Part shown: positions 1-9,446 of the stretch, piece by piece
Numbering within the stretch: position 1 is the first letter of the stretch
Layout of the letters: each line of letters opens with the position of its first letter
DNA from: Halobacillus litoralis
Lineage (GTDB): Bacteria > Bacillota > Bacilli > Bacillales > Halobacillaceae
Assembly (NCBI RefSeq): GCF_009856415.1
Contig: NZ_WMEZ01000006.1
Span: 1-64,000 of the forward strand
Direction of reading: 5' to 3'
DNA length: 64,000 nucleotides
Position numbers and translations under genes: made by a program
Notes under the pieces: model-generated
Databases searched by the model: none
Told to the model about the DNA's origin: nothing
Seen by the model: the letters and a program-made list of their open reading frames with translations, nothing else

Positions 1-98
1 CACCCCGAAGGGATCCACTCGCTTCCCGCGCTCGACTTGCATGTATTAGGCACGCCGCCAGCGTTCGTCCTGAGCCAGGATCAAACTCTCCATAAAAG
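1..98 (-). rRNA. 16S ribosomal RNA, 5' end only
   Basis: Read on the minus strand this is the 5' end of 16S rRNA: the AGAGTTTGATCCTGGCTCAG primer-site sequence followed by GACGAACGCTGGCGGCGTGCC. The gene runs off the left edge, so only about 98 nt are present. Its place beyond bofA matches rrnA in Bacillus subtilis. The exact mature 5' end is approximate. Confidence 0.97.
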
Positions 99-192
99 TT
101 AAGTTTGACTTGCTCATTTGCACACCGGATGTGCTTCGTTTCAAATCTCTTCTATAAAAGAAGAAATGTTTTGACGTACTGGTTGGTTCGTT

Positions 193-208
193 CAGTTTTC
201 AAAGATCA
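193..208 (-). promoter_or_regulatory. boxA-like antitermination element in rrn leader
   Basis: The minus strand reads TGATCTTTGAAAACTG, close to the boxA element found in Bacillus rRNA leaders, where Nus factors bind to prevent premature termination. It lies between promoter P2 and the 16S start. Confidence 0.6.
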
Positions 209-245
209 AATGTTTTGTTTGCCGCTTCAAAACAGCGACTTAATT

Positions 246-274
246 AATATATCATGTGCAGTTGTTTTCGTCAA
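246..274 (-). promoter_or_regulatory. rrn promoter P2 (sigma-A)
   Basis: On the minus strand a -35 TTGACG (269-274) is followed by a 17-nt spacer and a -10 TATATT (246-251) preceded by TGA, an extended -10. It is the downstream member of a tandem pair driving the rRNA operon. Confidence 0.85.
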
Positions 275-340
275 CAACTTTTTATGATTTATTTTGTTAA
301 GCCATTTGCGGCTTGCCGCTCTCTTAACGCGACAAGTAAT

Positions 341-369
341 AATATATCATGGCATTCAGAATGACGCAA
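341..369 (-). promoter_or_regulatory. rrn promoter P1 (sigma-A)
   Basis: On the minus strand a -35 TTGCGT (364-369), a 17-nt spacer and a -10 TATATT (341-346) share the same ATGA lead-in and spacing as P2, about 95 nt downstream. Tandem promoters are usual for Bacillus rrn operons. The 443 bases between bofA and the 16S gene hold these promoters, the leader and the bofA terminator; I see no gene. Confidence 0.8.
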
Positions 370-512
370 TAGGTTTTTCAAAAAAAGATACATATTTTCA
401 TAGATTGGTCTTTCTATATAAGTTATTCCATTGAAAGAGGGTGTTTTTAGGATCCCGGAGGAAAGTTAAATAATAAGGAAAGTTCTAATTAAAGAAAGAT
501 TTTCCGCAAAAT

Positions 513-543
513 AAAAAGGGCGAAGTTTAAACTCCGCCCTTTT
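513..543 (-). terminator. intrinsic terminator after bofA
   Basis: A hairpin pairing AAAAGGGCG with CGCCCTTTT lies directly after the bofA stop and is followed on the minus strand by a T-rich stretch. It separates bofA from the rrn promoters. Confidence 0.85.
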
Positions 544-805
544 AAATAATCCAAAAATGAATAGCTGTTAATGACAATACCCCAGGAACCCCCAGGATAG
601 CTGATACGATTGCCGTAAAACCATTGATTGGAACATGCAACCCGAATTGGGCTCCGAACAAGTTCACGAAAAACAATAGAATGACAGCTACAATCAGCCT
701 GGTCATGACCTGCCCTACAACCTTCAACGGCTTGGCCGGCATGCCTATAATGAGTAATAACGGGATGGCCAGTCCTAATAAAAGAATGACGAGTACCGGA
801 TCCAT
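542..805 (-). CDS. bofA: BofA, inhibitor of pro-sigma-K processing
   Basis: The 87-residue protein has two hydrophobic segments (about residues 3-22 and 37-55) and the size of BofA. In Bacillus BofA sits in the outer forespore membrane with SpoIVFA and holds the SpoIVFB protease inactive until the forespore signals, so it times sigma-K activation in the mother cell. The start has a good AAGGGGG ribosome site. It is last in the dnaX-ebfC-recR-yaaL-bofA block and borders the rRNA operon as in B. subtilis, which supports the call beyond the short sequence itself. Confidence 0.9.
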   Translation of the reverse strand: MDPVLVILLLGLAIPLLLIIGMPAKPLKVVGQVMTRLIVAVILLFFVNLFGAQFGLHVPINGFTAIVSAILGVPGVLSLTAIHFWII

Positions 806-876
806 AAAAAACCCCCTTGTCCAAGAAACTGTTCTATCAACAGTCTATGCTTGTAAACAAGAGGGTAGTACACCGA

Positions 877-1092
877 TTAAGACAAAGCATTGATTCCTCT
901 GAATCTCGCTTCTCTTAATAGGTAGAAATATTTCGCTTTGACGACCGCTAAGTCATTCAAGCCGTCGTCGCTCGGTTCGATGCTCTGTTCAATGATCGTG
1001 TTTAACGTTTCCCACTCCCGCTTCAACTCTTTAATATGAAGGAGGAGTTCTCGATCCATTTCTTTTTTCACTTTTTTCTTTCTGCCAAACAA
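877..1092 (-). CDS. yaaL: YaaL family protein (DUF2508)
   Basis: A 71-residue, charged, mostly helical protein with a basic N-terminus (GRKKKVKK). It matches the YaaL/DUF2508 family by size, sequence character and position between recR and bofA. No biochemical function is established. Translation appears to start at a TTG codon, preceded by a very strong GGAGGGGGGAG ribosome site. It follows recR by 15 bp and is probably co-transcribed with it. Confidence 0.9.
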   Translation of the reverse strand: MFGRKKKVKKEMDRELLLHIKELKREWETLNTIIEQSIEPSDDGLNDLAVVKAKYFYLLREARFRGINALS

Positions 1093-1107
1093 ATCTTCTC
1101 CCCCCTC

Positions 1108-1704
1108 CTAAAGTTCTCTTCGTCCTTCAAGAGCTTTGGACAGGGTCACTTCGTCTGCATATTCTAGGTCGCCCCCAACCGGAAGACCATGAGCAATTCT
1201 CGTCATGCGAATTCCGGAAGGTTTTACGAGACGGGAAATATACATGGCTGTCGCTTCCCCTTCAATGTTCGGGTTTGTTGCCAGAATCAATTCTTCAATT
1301 CCCTCGTCTTTCAACCGGTTGATCAGGCTTGCTACGTTGATATCTTCCGGACCGATGCCGTCCATAGGCGAAATCGCGCCGTGAAGCACGTGATATTTCC
1401 CCCTGAATTCTTTCATTTTTTCCATTGCGATGACATCCTTTGGATCCTGAACGACACAAATCAACGTTTGGTCTCTCGATTCATCCTGACAGATGGAGCA
1501 AGGATCCTGGTCTGTAATGTGCCCGCAAACGGAACAATGAGTAAGTTCCCTTTTCGCGTTGACCAGTGATTTGGCAAAATCGAGGACATCATCCTCTTCC
1601 ATTTCTAAAACGAAAAAAGCCAGGCGAACAGCCGTCTTCGGTCCGATTCCTGGCAGTTTCGTAAAACTGTCGATCAGTTTTGATATAGGTTCCGGGTAAT
1701 ACAT
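1108..1704 (-). CDS. recR: RecR recombination mediator
   Basis: At 198 residues this has full RecR length. It starts with a helix-hairpin-helix region (residues 1-50, [14 protein letters not shown]), then a four-Cys zinc motif near residues 57-72 (CSVC...CSIC), a Toprim domain, and a C-terminal Walker-B-like region. RecR works with RecF and RecO to load RecA on SSB-coated gaps. It lies 11 bp downstream of ebfC, an arrangement conserved across bacteria, and probably shares the dnaX transcript. Confidence 0.98.
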   Translation of the reverse strand: MYYPEPISKLIDSFTKLPGIGPKTAVRLAFFVLEMEEDDVLDFAKSLVNAKRELTHCSVCGHITDQDPCSICQDESRDQTLICVVQDPKDVIAMEKMKEFRGKYHVLHGAISPMDGIGPEDINVASLINRLKDEGIEELILATNPNIEGEATAMYISRLVKPSGIRMTRIAHGLPVGGDLEYADEVTLSKALEGRREL

Positions 1705-1715
1705 GAAAATTCCTC

Positions 1716-2033
1716 CTAGAACATTCCTCCAGGCATACCTTTCGTGAATTGTCCCATAGTATCATTCGTTTTATCATCCACTTGCTTCAATACGTCATTT
1801 GTAGCTGTAATGATCAAGTCTTGCAGCATTTCTACGTCATCAGGATCGACAACTTCTTCGTCAATCTCAACGTCGGTGATTTCCTTCTTTCCGTTGGCTG
1901 TCACCTTTACCATACCGCCACCTGCAGAAGATTCGAAGGTCATTTCATAAAGCTCTTCTTGAGCCTTCATCATTTTCTTCTGCATTTTTTGCATTTGTTT
2001 CATCATGTTATTCATGTTTCCTCCACCACGCAT
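1716..2033 (-). CDS. ebfC: YbaB/EbfC nucleoid-associated protein
   Basis: A 105-residue protein with a Met/Gln/Lys-rich N-terminal helix, then [17 protein letters not shown] and the [11 protein letters not shown] tail typical of Bacillus YaaK. YbaB/EbfC dimers bind DNA and are thought to act as small nucleoid proteins. The gene sits between dnaX and recR, as in most bacteria. The chosen start gives MRGGGNMNN, matching the family N-terminus, with AAGGAGGAATGC upstream. Its exact cellular role is unsettled. Confidence 0.95.
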   Translation of the reverse strand: MRGGGNMNNMMKQMQKMQKKMMKAQEELYEMTFESSAGGGMVKVTANGKKEITDVEIDEEVVDPDDVEMLQDLIITATNDVLKQVDDKTNDTMGQFTKGMPGGMF

Positions 2034-2058
2034 GGAGCATTCCTCCTTTAAATAGCTG

Positions 2059-3786
2059 TTAATCTTGGACTTCTATTAAATCATCTCCGACTAGTTTCCG
2101 GGCTTCTGAAACTAGAGGATCCTCTTCACCCGCTTGGGATGGAGACGTTTCACTTTCTTCTCCTTCTATTCCAGACCCTCCGTCAGATGATTGTTTCTGT
2201 TTCCGAACGTATTCTTCCCTGATTTCCTGCCAGTTCTGTTCGGGGATCGGAATGATCGTCAGCGGTTTCCCGATGAATTCCGTCAGCAATGGCTCAATAG
2301 TCTTCTGGTGTTCCGATGCCAATGAGCAATGGATATCATACCGGAAAGCAAGCACAAGCGCCTTCGAAGAGGCAGCTCTCGGCTTACTGTTCAAAAGCGT
2401 CGCATGGGCTGGAGCGTTCGTCCGCTTCAAAGCTTCCATAAAGTCCGCCCAGCGTCCCTGAACATTCTTGATGTCTTCCTTGGACGCTTCGTTCAACACT
2501 TGGCGAATACGTTCATAGGGAACATTATACCCTTTTTTTCCGGATTTTGCAGGGGCTCGCTTTTTCGGCGCCGCCTGTGGTTGTGGCGTTGCACTGACCC
2601 CTTTTTCTTTCAGGCTTGCCAGCTCCTTTTCAAGGCCTTCAATTCTTCTTGCCAGTTGATCTACGGCTTCTGATTGGACCGGCTGTCCTTGGGCAGGTCC
2701 CGCCTGAACTTCCACCATATTCAGCATGGCAATTTCTATGAAAACTTTCGGGCTCGTCGTCCATTTCATTTCCTGTTGGCAACGGTTTAGTTCGCGGATC
2801 GCTTGCTGAATCCAAACCGGAGACAATTCGCCTGATAAGCTTTTGAAAGCTTCATCTGGAATCGCCCTTTCCAAATTATGCTCAAGGTCTGGTGCACTTT
2901 GGAATAAAAGCAGATCCCTCAAATAATAGATCAAATCGAAAACAAAGCGGCCAGGATCTTTTCCTTGTTGAATCAATTCATCCACCGCTTCAAGAGCTGC
3001 TCGTGCATCCTGATTATGAAGCGACTGCAAAACCGCTGTTAATTTACTTTGAGAAACAGATCCCGTCACCGCAAGAACGTCTTCTATCGTCACTTCATCT
3101 TCACTGTAGGAAATCGCCTGGTCAAGTAGACTCAGGGCATCACGCATTCCACCTTCTGCTGTGAGCGCTACAATTTCCAACGCTTCTCTTTCAATAGCGA
3201 TTTCTTCTATTGATGTGATTTTTTCCATTCGTTCAACCATCGCTTTTTGCGAAATCCGCTTAAAATCGAACCGTTGACACCTGGATATGATCGTCAATGG
3301 AATTTTATGAGGCTCCGTTGTTGCAAGTATGAATATGACGTGCTTTGGAGGTTCTTCTAATGTTTTCAATAAGGCGTTGAAAGCTCCCATCGAGAGCATA
3401 TGAACCTCATCGATGATGTACACTTTGTAAGGCACCGCACTAGGAGCATATTTTACCTTGTCCCGGATTTCCCTGATTTGCTCGACCCCATTGTTTGAAG
3501 CGGCATCAATTTCAATGACATCTGAGATCGATCCATCCTGAATACCAAGGCAAGCATCACACTCATTACACGGTTCCTTCACAGGGGAACGCTCGCAGTT
3601 GACGGCTTTTGCGAAAATTTTGGCAGCACTCGTTTTCCCTGTCCCCCTCGGTCCAGAGAATAAATACGCATGCGAAAATTTATTCTGCTCAATCGCATTC
3701 TGCAGTGTCCGTGTAATATGCGTTTGTCCGACGACTCCTTCAAAATTCCGCGGGCGCCATACGCGATATAAAGCCTGATAGCTCAT
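2059..3786 (-). CDS. dnaX: DNA polymerase III gamma/tau subunit
   Basis: This is the clamp-loader ATPase. The AAA+ domain shows Walker [10 protein letters not shown] near residue 45, a zinc module (C...CNECDAC, about residues 64-79), Walker B IIDEVHM and the SRC arginine-finger motif, followed by a variable, Lys/Ala-rich hinge and tau-like C-terminus. The open frame extends 11 codons upstream, but the start at 3786 gives the universal [10 protein letters not shown]-terminus and has AAGGGAGA placed correctly. The 575-residue product suits full-length tau; I saw no convincing slippery frameshift site for a shorter gamma form. Confidence 0.97.
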   Translation of the reverse strand: MSYQALYRVWRPRNFEGVVGQTHITRTLQNAIEQNKFSHAYLFSGPRGTGKTSAAKIFAKAVNCERSPVKEPCNECDACLGIQDGSISDVIEIDAASNNGVEQIREIRDKVKYAPSAVPYKVYIIDEVHMLSMGAFNALLKTLEEPPKHVIFILATTEPHKIPLTIISRCQRFDFKRISQKAMVERMEKITSIEEIAIEREALEIVALTAEGGMRDALSLLDQAISYSEDEVTIEDVLAVTGSVSQSKLTAVLQSLHNQDARAALEAVDELIQQGKDPGRFVFDLIYYLRDLLLFQSAPDLEHNLERAIPDEAFKSLSGELSPVWIQQAIRELNRCQQEMKWTTSPKVFIEIAMLNMVEVQAGPAQGQPVQSEAVDQLARRIEGLEKELASLKEKGVSATPQPQAAPKKRAPAKSGKKGYNVPYERIRQVLNEASKEDIKNVQGRWADFMEALKRTNAPAHATLLNSKPRAASSKALVLAFRYDIHCSLASEHQKTIEPLLTEFIGKPLTIIPIPEQNWQEIREEYVRKQKQSSDGGSGIEGEESETSPSQAGEEDPLVSEARKLVGDDLIEVQD

Positions 3787-3861
3787 AAAACCGTTCTCCC
3801 TTAATAGTCTCTTCCTCATTATACCTGATTCAAGGTTGTGATGTGAACCTTGGAAAATAGG

Positions 3862-3902
3862 TATAAAAAAAGAGCTGCTATGAACGGATCATAACAGCTC
3901 CT
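3862..3902 (-). terminator. intrinsic terminator of the SRP RNA
   Basis: A 12-bp stem (3872-3883 with 3889-3900) is followed on the minus strand by a run of seven T. It lies just 3' of the SRP RNA and upstream of dnaX. Confidence 0.9.
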
Positions 3903-3918
3903 TGTGTTTTCATATGTA

Positions 3919-4191
3919 ATGCCGTGCACCCATCTTCGATGATGTGGCCCTAAGCGTTACTCATGGTTGTGGCTCGACCCAGGCACTCCCACGGCACACG
4001 GGAGAGACAGCTTACTGCTGCTTCCTTCCGGACCTGACAGGATTCACTGGTTCCCGTTGCGCAGGACCTGGGTGTCAACACCACTCACATAAGGCAGACC
4101 TTAAGGCCGCACCACCTTGGATGGGGATTCGGCCTCGCTATAGCGGATTGCGAGTACAGGGCACCGCTACCTCCCCGCTTAGCACGGCATT
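3919..4191 (-). ncRNA. scr: Signal recognition particle RNA, large Bacillus type
   Basis: About 271 nt matching the Bacillus scRNA. The conserved S-domain core with the GGAAG and AGCAG loop motifs reads on the minus strand near 4014-4042. The 5' GCCGTGCTAAGC pairs with the 3' GGTGCACGGC to close helix 5, and the 5' Alu-type domain (GGGGAGGTAGCGGTGCCC) is present. The RNA binds Ffh and targets membrane proteins to FtsY and Sec. Its place between dnaX and tadA is the same as in B. subtilis. Ends are inferred from pairing. Confidence 0.97.
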
Positions 4192-4237
4192 AACAAGTAT
4201 AGCGAGTTTTCGAGAAAAATGCAATGATAAAACACTG

Positions 4238-4771
<534 letters not shown>

Positions 4772-4801
4772 TTATTAAAGATGAGAAAGGAGCGAATCCA
4801 T

Positions 4802-6088
4802 ATGCAAATCCACGTCGTTCAAGAAGGAGATTCGGTATTCTCCATTGCTGGTCTCTACGATAGTACGCCAAACGCCATTATCGAGGCAAATGAACTGGAG
4901 ACCCCGGGGGACCTTGTCATCGGTCAGGCTCTAGTCATACCGATTGTCGGACAATTTTATTTTGTCCAGCAAGGGGACAGCTTATATTCCATTGCTCAAA
5001 AGTTCAATACCACTGCTGAAAAGCTTGCTCAGGTAAACGGCCTTCAAGTCGGAGCCCCTCTTCCAGTTGGTTTGCGTCTTTACATTCCAGATGAGCCACC
5101 AAGACCTATTACAGCGAATGCTTATATTGAGCCTTACGGCGGAGAAGTCTCTGACACGCTTCGTGCTTCTGCTGAAAACAGGGCGGGTTCACTAACCTAC
5201 CTGGCTCCGTTCAGTTATGAGATTCAGGAAGACGCTTCATTGAAAGCTCCACCTCTTGATAATTTCAAAGAGATTGCTCAACAGAACGATACGGCTCTTA
5301 TGATGGTCGTTACAAACCTGGCGGAAGATGGATTCAATGCTGAATTAGGCAGGAAAATCCTTTCTGATGAAGCCTTGCAGGATAAACTGCTCGACAACAT
5401 CATACAAACGACCAAGCAGGTAGGGTTTAAGGACGTCCACTTTGATATGGAGTTTCTCCCTCCTGAAATGAAAGAGAACTATAACCAGTTTCTGAGAAAA
5501 GCAAAGCAGCGATTGGCCGCTGAAGGCCTACTCATTTCCACCGCCCTGGCTCCTAAAACAAGTGCCGACCAAAAAGGAGCCTGGTACGAAGCCCATGACT
5601 ACAAGGCCCATGGGGAAATTGTAGACTTCGTTGTATTAATGACTTATGAATGGGGGTACAGCGGCGGTCCTCCACGTGCCGTATCTCCAATCGGTCCTGT
5701 CACAGAAGTGGTCGATTATGCGTTGACTGAGATGCCAGCAGAAAAGATTCTTCTCGGTCAAAATTTATATGGCTATGACTGGACTCTTCCTTATGAGCCA
5801 GGTGGGGAGTTTGCAAAGGCAATCAGTCCACAGCAAGCCATTCAAATTGCGAGAGAGAACAATGTCCCGATTTCCTATGATCAGGAAGAACAAGCTCCTT
5901 ACTTCACTTATACTGATAACGCCGGAAAGAAACACGAAGTATGGTTTGAAGATGCCCGCTCGATTCAACAAAAGTTCGACTTGATTAAAAATCGTGGTCT
6001 TCTTGGCATCAGCTATTGGAAACTGGGACTTTCCTTTCCTCAGAACTGGGTGTTGCTTGATGGGCAATTCAGTATTGATAAGAAATAG
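4802..6088 (+). CDS. SleL/YaaH-type spore cortex N-acetylglucosaminidase
   Basis: The 428-residue protein has two N-terminal LysM repeats (about residues 2-46 and 50-95), then a glycosyl hydrolase family 18 domain; DMEFLPP holds the likely catalytic glutamate. In Bacillus, SleL/YaaH cleaves cortex fragments during germination. There is no signal peptide, as is usual for coat-localised SleL. The start at 4802 follows AAAGGAGC; an in-frame extension to 4703 runs into tadA and is rejected. Location beside tadA is as for B. subtilis yaaH. Confidence 0.93.
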   Translation: MQIHVVQEGDSVFSIAGLYDSTPNAIIEANELETPGDLVIGQALVIPIVGQFYFVQQGDSLYSIAQKFNTTAEKLAQVNGLQVGAPLPVGLRLYIPDEPPRPITANAYIEPYGGEVSDTLRASAENRAGSLTYLAPFSYEIQEDASLKAPPLDNFKEIAQQNDTALMMVVTNLAEDGFNAELGRKILSDEALQDKLLDNIIQTTKQVGFKDVHFDMEFLPPEMKENYNQFLRKAKQRLAAEGLLISTALAPKTSADQKGAWYEAHDYKAHGEIVDFVVLMTYEWGYSGGPPRAVSPIGPVTEVVDYALTEMPAEKILLGQNLYGYDWTLPYEPGGEFAKAISPQQAIQIARENNVPISYDQEEQAPYFTYTDNAGKKHEVWFEDARSIQQKFDLIKNRGLLGISYWKLGLSFPQNWVLLDGQFSIDKK

Positions 6089-6130
6089 AGAGAGATCCTT
6101 GCCTGCAAACGATCAGACAAAACCTCAAAC

Positions 6131-6172
6131 AGTCACTTACACCTGCGGAAATGTAAGTGACTATTCTTTTTT
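6131..6172 (+). terminator. intrinsic terminator after the SleL-like gene
   Basis: AGTCACTTAC pairs with GTAAGTGACT (10 bp) and is followed by ATTCTTTTTT. It overlaps the last codons of the convergent DUF3891 gene. Confidence 0.85.
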
Positions 6173-6928
6173 CACAAAAGTAACGACGTGCGTTTGAACC
6201 TCTGTATCATGAAACGCTTGAGATAGACCTTTTTCTTCTATTTCCCTTTTTGATACTGGTCGGTAAGGAACCTCTACGCTGAACGGTTTTTCAAATGGAA
6301 AAGGGTGAACGGAAACTTTCTCTTCATCTACCCAACGGGCGATCATGCCATCCGGAGCGAAATCAAAGGACTGCCTGAATCCATTTTTAAACCATGGAAC
6401 TTCTTCTTCTTTCGGTATTCCAGGTTCCTGCATGCATACATAAAGGGACAAATCGTCACAAAATTGCAAGCGGCGAAAATGAAGGTCATAAACATCATAA
6501 GGAATGTCCATCTCCATCGCTTCGAACAAATGCTGCTGACGTGTTTTTTCTTCAGCTAAAAATGCTTGTACAGCCGGATCCTTGTCATCCTTAGAAAAGA
6601 AAGACGCGTAATGCATACTGCAGAGCATACCAGCATACAAGGAACGGTCGGCTACCTCTTTGATCCCGCGCTGATAGGCCTGCAATTTTTTCTCTAACGG
6701 ATAATCGACGAACGTATAAGGACGCTCCTTTTCTTTATTCCATTCCGGATGATCATCCAGCGGAATCCAGGCTCTGTCGTGCTGCTGTATCGCCCAATCC
6801 GCTTCTTCTCTCAATTTTGAGCGCAATAAAAAATTATTCTTCCAATGGGCGACGATTTGGGCTGATATCTTGGCGTGCTCATGCTGAGGAATCAGGTGAA
6901 ACTGGTGTTCTTTTTCAATGACAATCAT
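6161..6928 (-). CDS. DUF3891 family protein
   Basis: A 255-residue soluble protein rich in His, Glu and aromatic residues. It resembles the DUF3891 family of Bacillaceae, which begins with a short MIVxE leader and carries conserved His-rich stretches (HEHAKISAQIVAHW, QQHDRAW, HYASFF). That spread of His and acidic residues would suit an all-helical, metal-binding HD-like fold, but this is inference. AAGGAGGAGG precedes the start. It stands alone between a convergent SleL-like gene and repeat element E1. No function is known. Confidence 0.8.
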   Translation of the reverse strand: MIVIEKEHQFHLIPQHEHAKISAQIVAHWKNNFLLRSKLREEADWAIQQHDRAWIPLDDHPEWNKEKERPYTFVDYPLEKKLQAYQRGIKEVADRSLYAGMLCSMHYASFFSKDDKDPAVQAFLAEEKTRQQHLFEAMEMDIPYDVYDLHFRRLQFCDDLSLYVCMQEPGIPKEEEVPWFKNGFRQSFDFAPDGMIARWVDEEKVSVHPFPFEKPFSVEVPYRPVSKREIEEKGLSQAFHDTEVQTHVVTFVKKE

Positions 6929-7075
6929 CGTTTTGTCCTCCTCCTTCTATACGTATGCATGTATGTAATATAGAACGATCTATGATCTTCCTTTCATTAT
7001 ATAGGAACTTGCCCGTCCTCTCTACAATAGGAGGTTACAAAATTGGTACTGTTTTGGTAATCGTTCTTCTATAAT

Positions 7076-7407
7076 ATGGAAGGATTGTGGAAGACTCAAT
7101 TTCGAAATGTTTCGGGCTTCGTTGCCTAGTTGAGTGTAAGGGGTGGCTGGGAAGCTCCTCGCTTTCCTGCGGGGGAGTGGCAAGCTTCCTCGGACTACGT
7201 CCTGCGGGTAAAAAATGCATGGTGAGACCTCACAGGCGCAGTTCGAGGAAGATCAAGAGAACAGAGGAAGTTCGATTAAGTTCGGCACGTCCTGTGCCAA
7301 CATCAAATGCCCCCACCTCGTGTGGGGCCCCGCGGAAGCGAGCTATTCCCCGCAGCCCTCATCCACTCAACAAAAATCTCGAAACTTAGTCTTCCACAGT
7401 CTAGAGC
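7076..7407. repeat. Composite palindromic repeat E1 (inverted, fused form)
   Basis: Left end GGAAGACTCAATTTCGAA and right end TTCGAAACTTAGTCTTCC are inverted copies. The left third matches the reverse complement of the B half of other copies; the right part matches the reverse complement of the A half. They join at CCTGCGGG near 7200-7207, a string shared by both halves, as if the intervening DNA had been lost. About 80 extra bases (7240-7318) with two small hairpins sit in the loop. The rest of the 560-bp gap (6929-7075, 7408-7448) shows no gene. Confidence 0.8.
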
Positions 7408-7448
7408 TTTTGTGATTCAAGCCAGTAGGTTTGTTAAAAAGAAGAAAA

Positions 7449-7480
7449 AGGCCATGGGGGAGAAATTCCCTCATGGCCTT
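7449..7480 (-). terminator. intrinsic terminator after the DJ-1/PfpI gene
   Basis: AAGGCCATGGGGG pairs with CCCTCATGGCCTT; the minus strand then reads TTTTTCTTC. Confidence 0.85.
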
Positions 7481-7489
7481 GCTTTCTAT

Positions 7490-8002
7490 TTATTTCAAGA
7501 GTTTTAAAGCTTCACGGTTGAAGGCTGGAATATCATCAGGCTGGCGACTTGTGACCAGTTGGTTCTGACAAACGACAACTTCTTTATCCTCATAGTTGAC
7601 GCCTGCATATTCCATATCGACGGAAATAGATTTGAACCCGGTCGCTGTGCGGCCTTCGAGAGTTTTAGCCGTGATCAATAATTGTGGCCCATGGCAGATG
7701 GCGAAAACAGGTTTCTTTTCATCCATAAAATGTTTCGCAAAGGAAACGAATTTCTCATCACCACGCAAAATATCAGGTGAAAAACCACCAGGGATAAACA
7801 ATGCATCAAAGTCTTCCGGTTTCACATCATCAATGGATGTATCAATTTTAACGGAAGATTCTCCCTGTTTTCCTTCCACTTCTTTGCCTGCTTCCCATTC
7901 AATGGTCGTTACTTCGTGGCCTTCGTTTGAGAACGCTTCTGCGGGTTGTGTATATTCTACATCTTCAAACATGGACGTCATGACACAAGCAATCTTACTC
8001 AT
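7490..8002 (-). CDS. DJ-1/PfpI family protein
   Basis: The 170-residue protein has the flavodoxin-like DJ-1/PfpI fold with the nucleophile elbow AICHGPQ (Cys103, His104) and PGGF near residue 71. The closest family is YfkM/PfpI, annotated as general stress protein or protein/DNA deglycase; the deglycase activity of this group is disputed. The start has AAGGAGATGATTGAGAT upstream. It is monocistronic by its terminator and the 94-bp gap to the next gene. Confidence 0.92.
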   Translation of the reverse strand: MSKIACVMTSMFEDVEYTQPAEAFSNEGHEVTTIEWEAGKEVEGKQGESSVKIDTSIDDVKPEDFDALFIPGGFSPDILRGDEKFVSFAKHFMDEKKPVFAICHGPQLLITAKTLEGRTATGFKSISVDMEYAGVNYEDKEVVVCQNQLVTSRQPDDIPAFNREALKLLK

Positions 8003-8096
8003 ATCTCAATCATCTCCTTGAATGTATGGGTTGAATTTGAACACATAGGATATCTTCCCCCGTGAGATGATTTTAAACCTAATTTCCACTTAATGG

Positions 8097-9416
8097 TTAT
8101 TGGAAGTCTTTCATCGAAAACTGCTGGAAGGTTGTATCCGATTGGTTTCGGTACACTTCCTTCCCTGCAATCGTATTGATAATATGAACATTCCGGTGTA
8201 CGGACAATCCTAAATTCGTAGCTCCTGCTCCGTGTGAGTGGACGAGGTTGGTCAACGTAAAGAAGTGATGGTCACGATCATCGTTGAAAAGGAGCTGATA
8301 ATCGCGTGATACTTTATACATCTCTTCCTCTTCCCATTCGATTTTTTCTTTGAAACGGGTCATGAACCAGTCAGGGAAATGAGGTTTGTACCCTGTGGCC
8401 AGTACCACTTTTTCGGTTGGATACGTGTACTCGACTTCTTCCTGCCACTGTTTACACTGCAGGTGATATCCGTCCTCTTTCGCTTCAATGCCTTTAATTT
8501 CAGTCATCGGTTGAATAAGGACACGGCTATCCTGCATGCCGGCTGTTCGATGGTAAAGCTTCGAATACAGCCTCGTGAGTGTATCAGGATCAATTCCTTT
8601 CCGAAGCGGTCCGAGCGTATCGAGAGCATCCTTCCGTTGTTGGAGACTCAAGGCATGAAAGTAATCGACGAATTCCGGTGTGAACATTTCTTGAGCAAAC
8701 TTAGCCGTGTCCAATTGAAAGAGCCCTCCGGATCTTGTGAAGAGGCTCAATTTCATATCCGACTGTCTGTCCTGCTCTTCTAATAAATCAAGGAAAACCT
8801 CTAAAGCGCTCTGACCGGAGCCGACAATGGTCACATGCTTTGCCTTCAGTAAATGATCTTTTTCAAAAAGGTAGCGACTCGTATGCATCACATCTTCGTT
8901 CGGTAACCGATCCATACCATCCAAAATCAACGGTTCACTACCCGTTCCCATGACAATGTGCTTGGCTTGGAAGTACTTTTCCTCACCCGTCGCCGTTTCT
9001 TTGACCACCACTTCATAATGGGGGGCATCCGCTTCTTTATGGTCCATCACATCAACGACGGTATGGCCGAAAAACAGACCTTCCAATTGCTTGGCCACCC
9101 ACTGCATGTAGTGATTGTATTCTTGACGCGGAATTTCAAAATGGCGATGGAAGAAAAAAGGGAACATCCGGTCGTGCTCGTGCAAATAATTCATAAAGGT
9201 ATAAGGGCTTTTCGGGTCAGCGAACGAGACAAGGTCCGCCAAAAAAGGTACTTGTAGATCCATCGTTTCTATAAGCATCCCTGGATGCCAGACAAACTCA
9301 GGGGTCTTGTCAAAAAAGACAGCATCCAAATCTTCGGTCTGATCAAGCAATGCGGCCATTCCTAAATTATAAGGGCCGATTCCGATCCCGATGACATCAT
9401 ATATTTTATTTTCCAT
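8097..9416 (-). CDS. SidA/IucD/PvdA-type lysine/ornithine N-monooxygenase
   Basis: The 439-residue flavoprotein has the FAD motif GIGIGPYNLG (10-19), the DLVSFADPKSPYTF region, a second nucleotide-binding motif VGSGQSALE for NADPH, and the C-terminal ATGYKP signature of this family. Relatives N-hydroxylate lysine or ornithine for hydroxamate siderophores. No siderophore synthetase, acyltransferase or iron transporter is nearby; instead it follows an NCS2 permease by 30 bp on the same strand, so the two may be an operon. The substrate is therefore uncertain. Confidence 0.88.
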   Translation of the reverse strand: MENKIYDVIGIGIGPYNLGMAALLDQTEDLDAVFFDKTPEFVWHPGMLIETMDLQVPFLADLVSFADPKSPYTFMNYLHEHDRMFPFFFHRHFEIPRQEYNHYMQWVAKQLEGLFFGHTVVDVMDHKEADAPHYEVVVKETATGEEKYFQAKHIVMGTGSEPLILDGMDRLPNEDVMHTSRYLFEKDHLLKAKHVTIVGSGQSALEVFLDLLEEQDRQSDMKLSLFTRSGGLFQLDTAKFAQEMFTPEFVDYFHALSLQQRKDALDTLGPLRKGIDPDTLTRLYSKLYHRTAGMQDSRVLIQPMTEIKGIEAKEDGYHLQCKQWQEEVEYTYPTEKVVLATGYKPHFPDWFMTRFKEKIEWEEEEMYKVSRDYQLLFNDDRDHHFFTLTNLVHSHGAGATNLGLSVHRNVHIINTIAGKEVYRNQSDTTFQQFSMKDFQ

Positions 9417-9446
9417 TCCATCACTTCCTTATACCATCAATTTTCC

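Noticed and set aside
2500-2700. Possible dnaX frameshift site giving a short gamma subunit
   Set aside because: No slippery heptamer with a downstream stem was found; Bacillus dnaX normally makes one product.
7087-7389. Open frames in E1 of about 100 codons
   Set aside because: They follow the palindromic repeat and recur in all copies in several frames, with no ribosome site; they are repeat artefacts.
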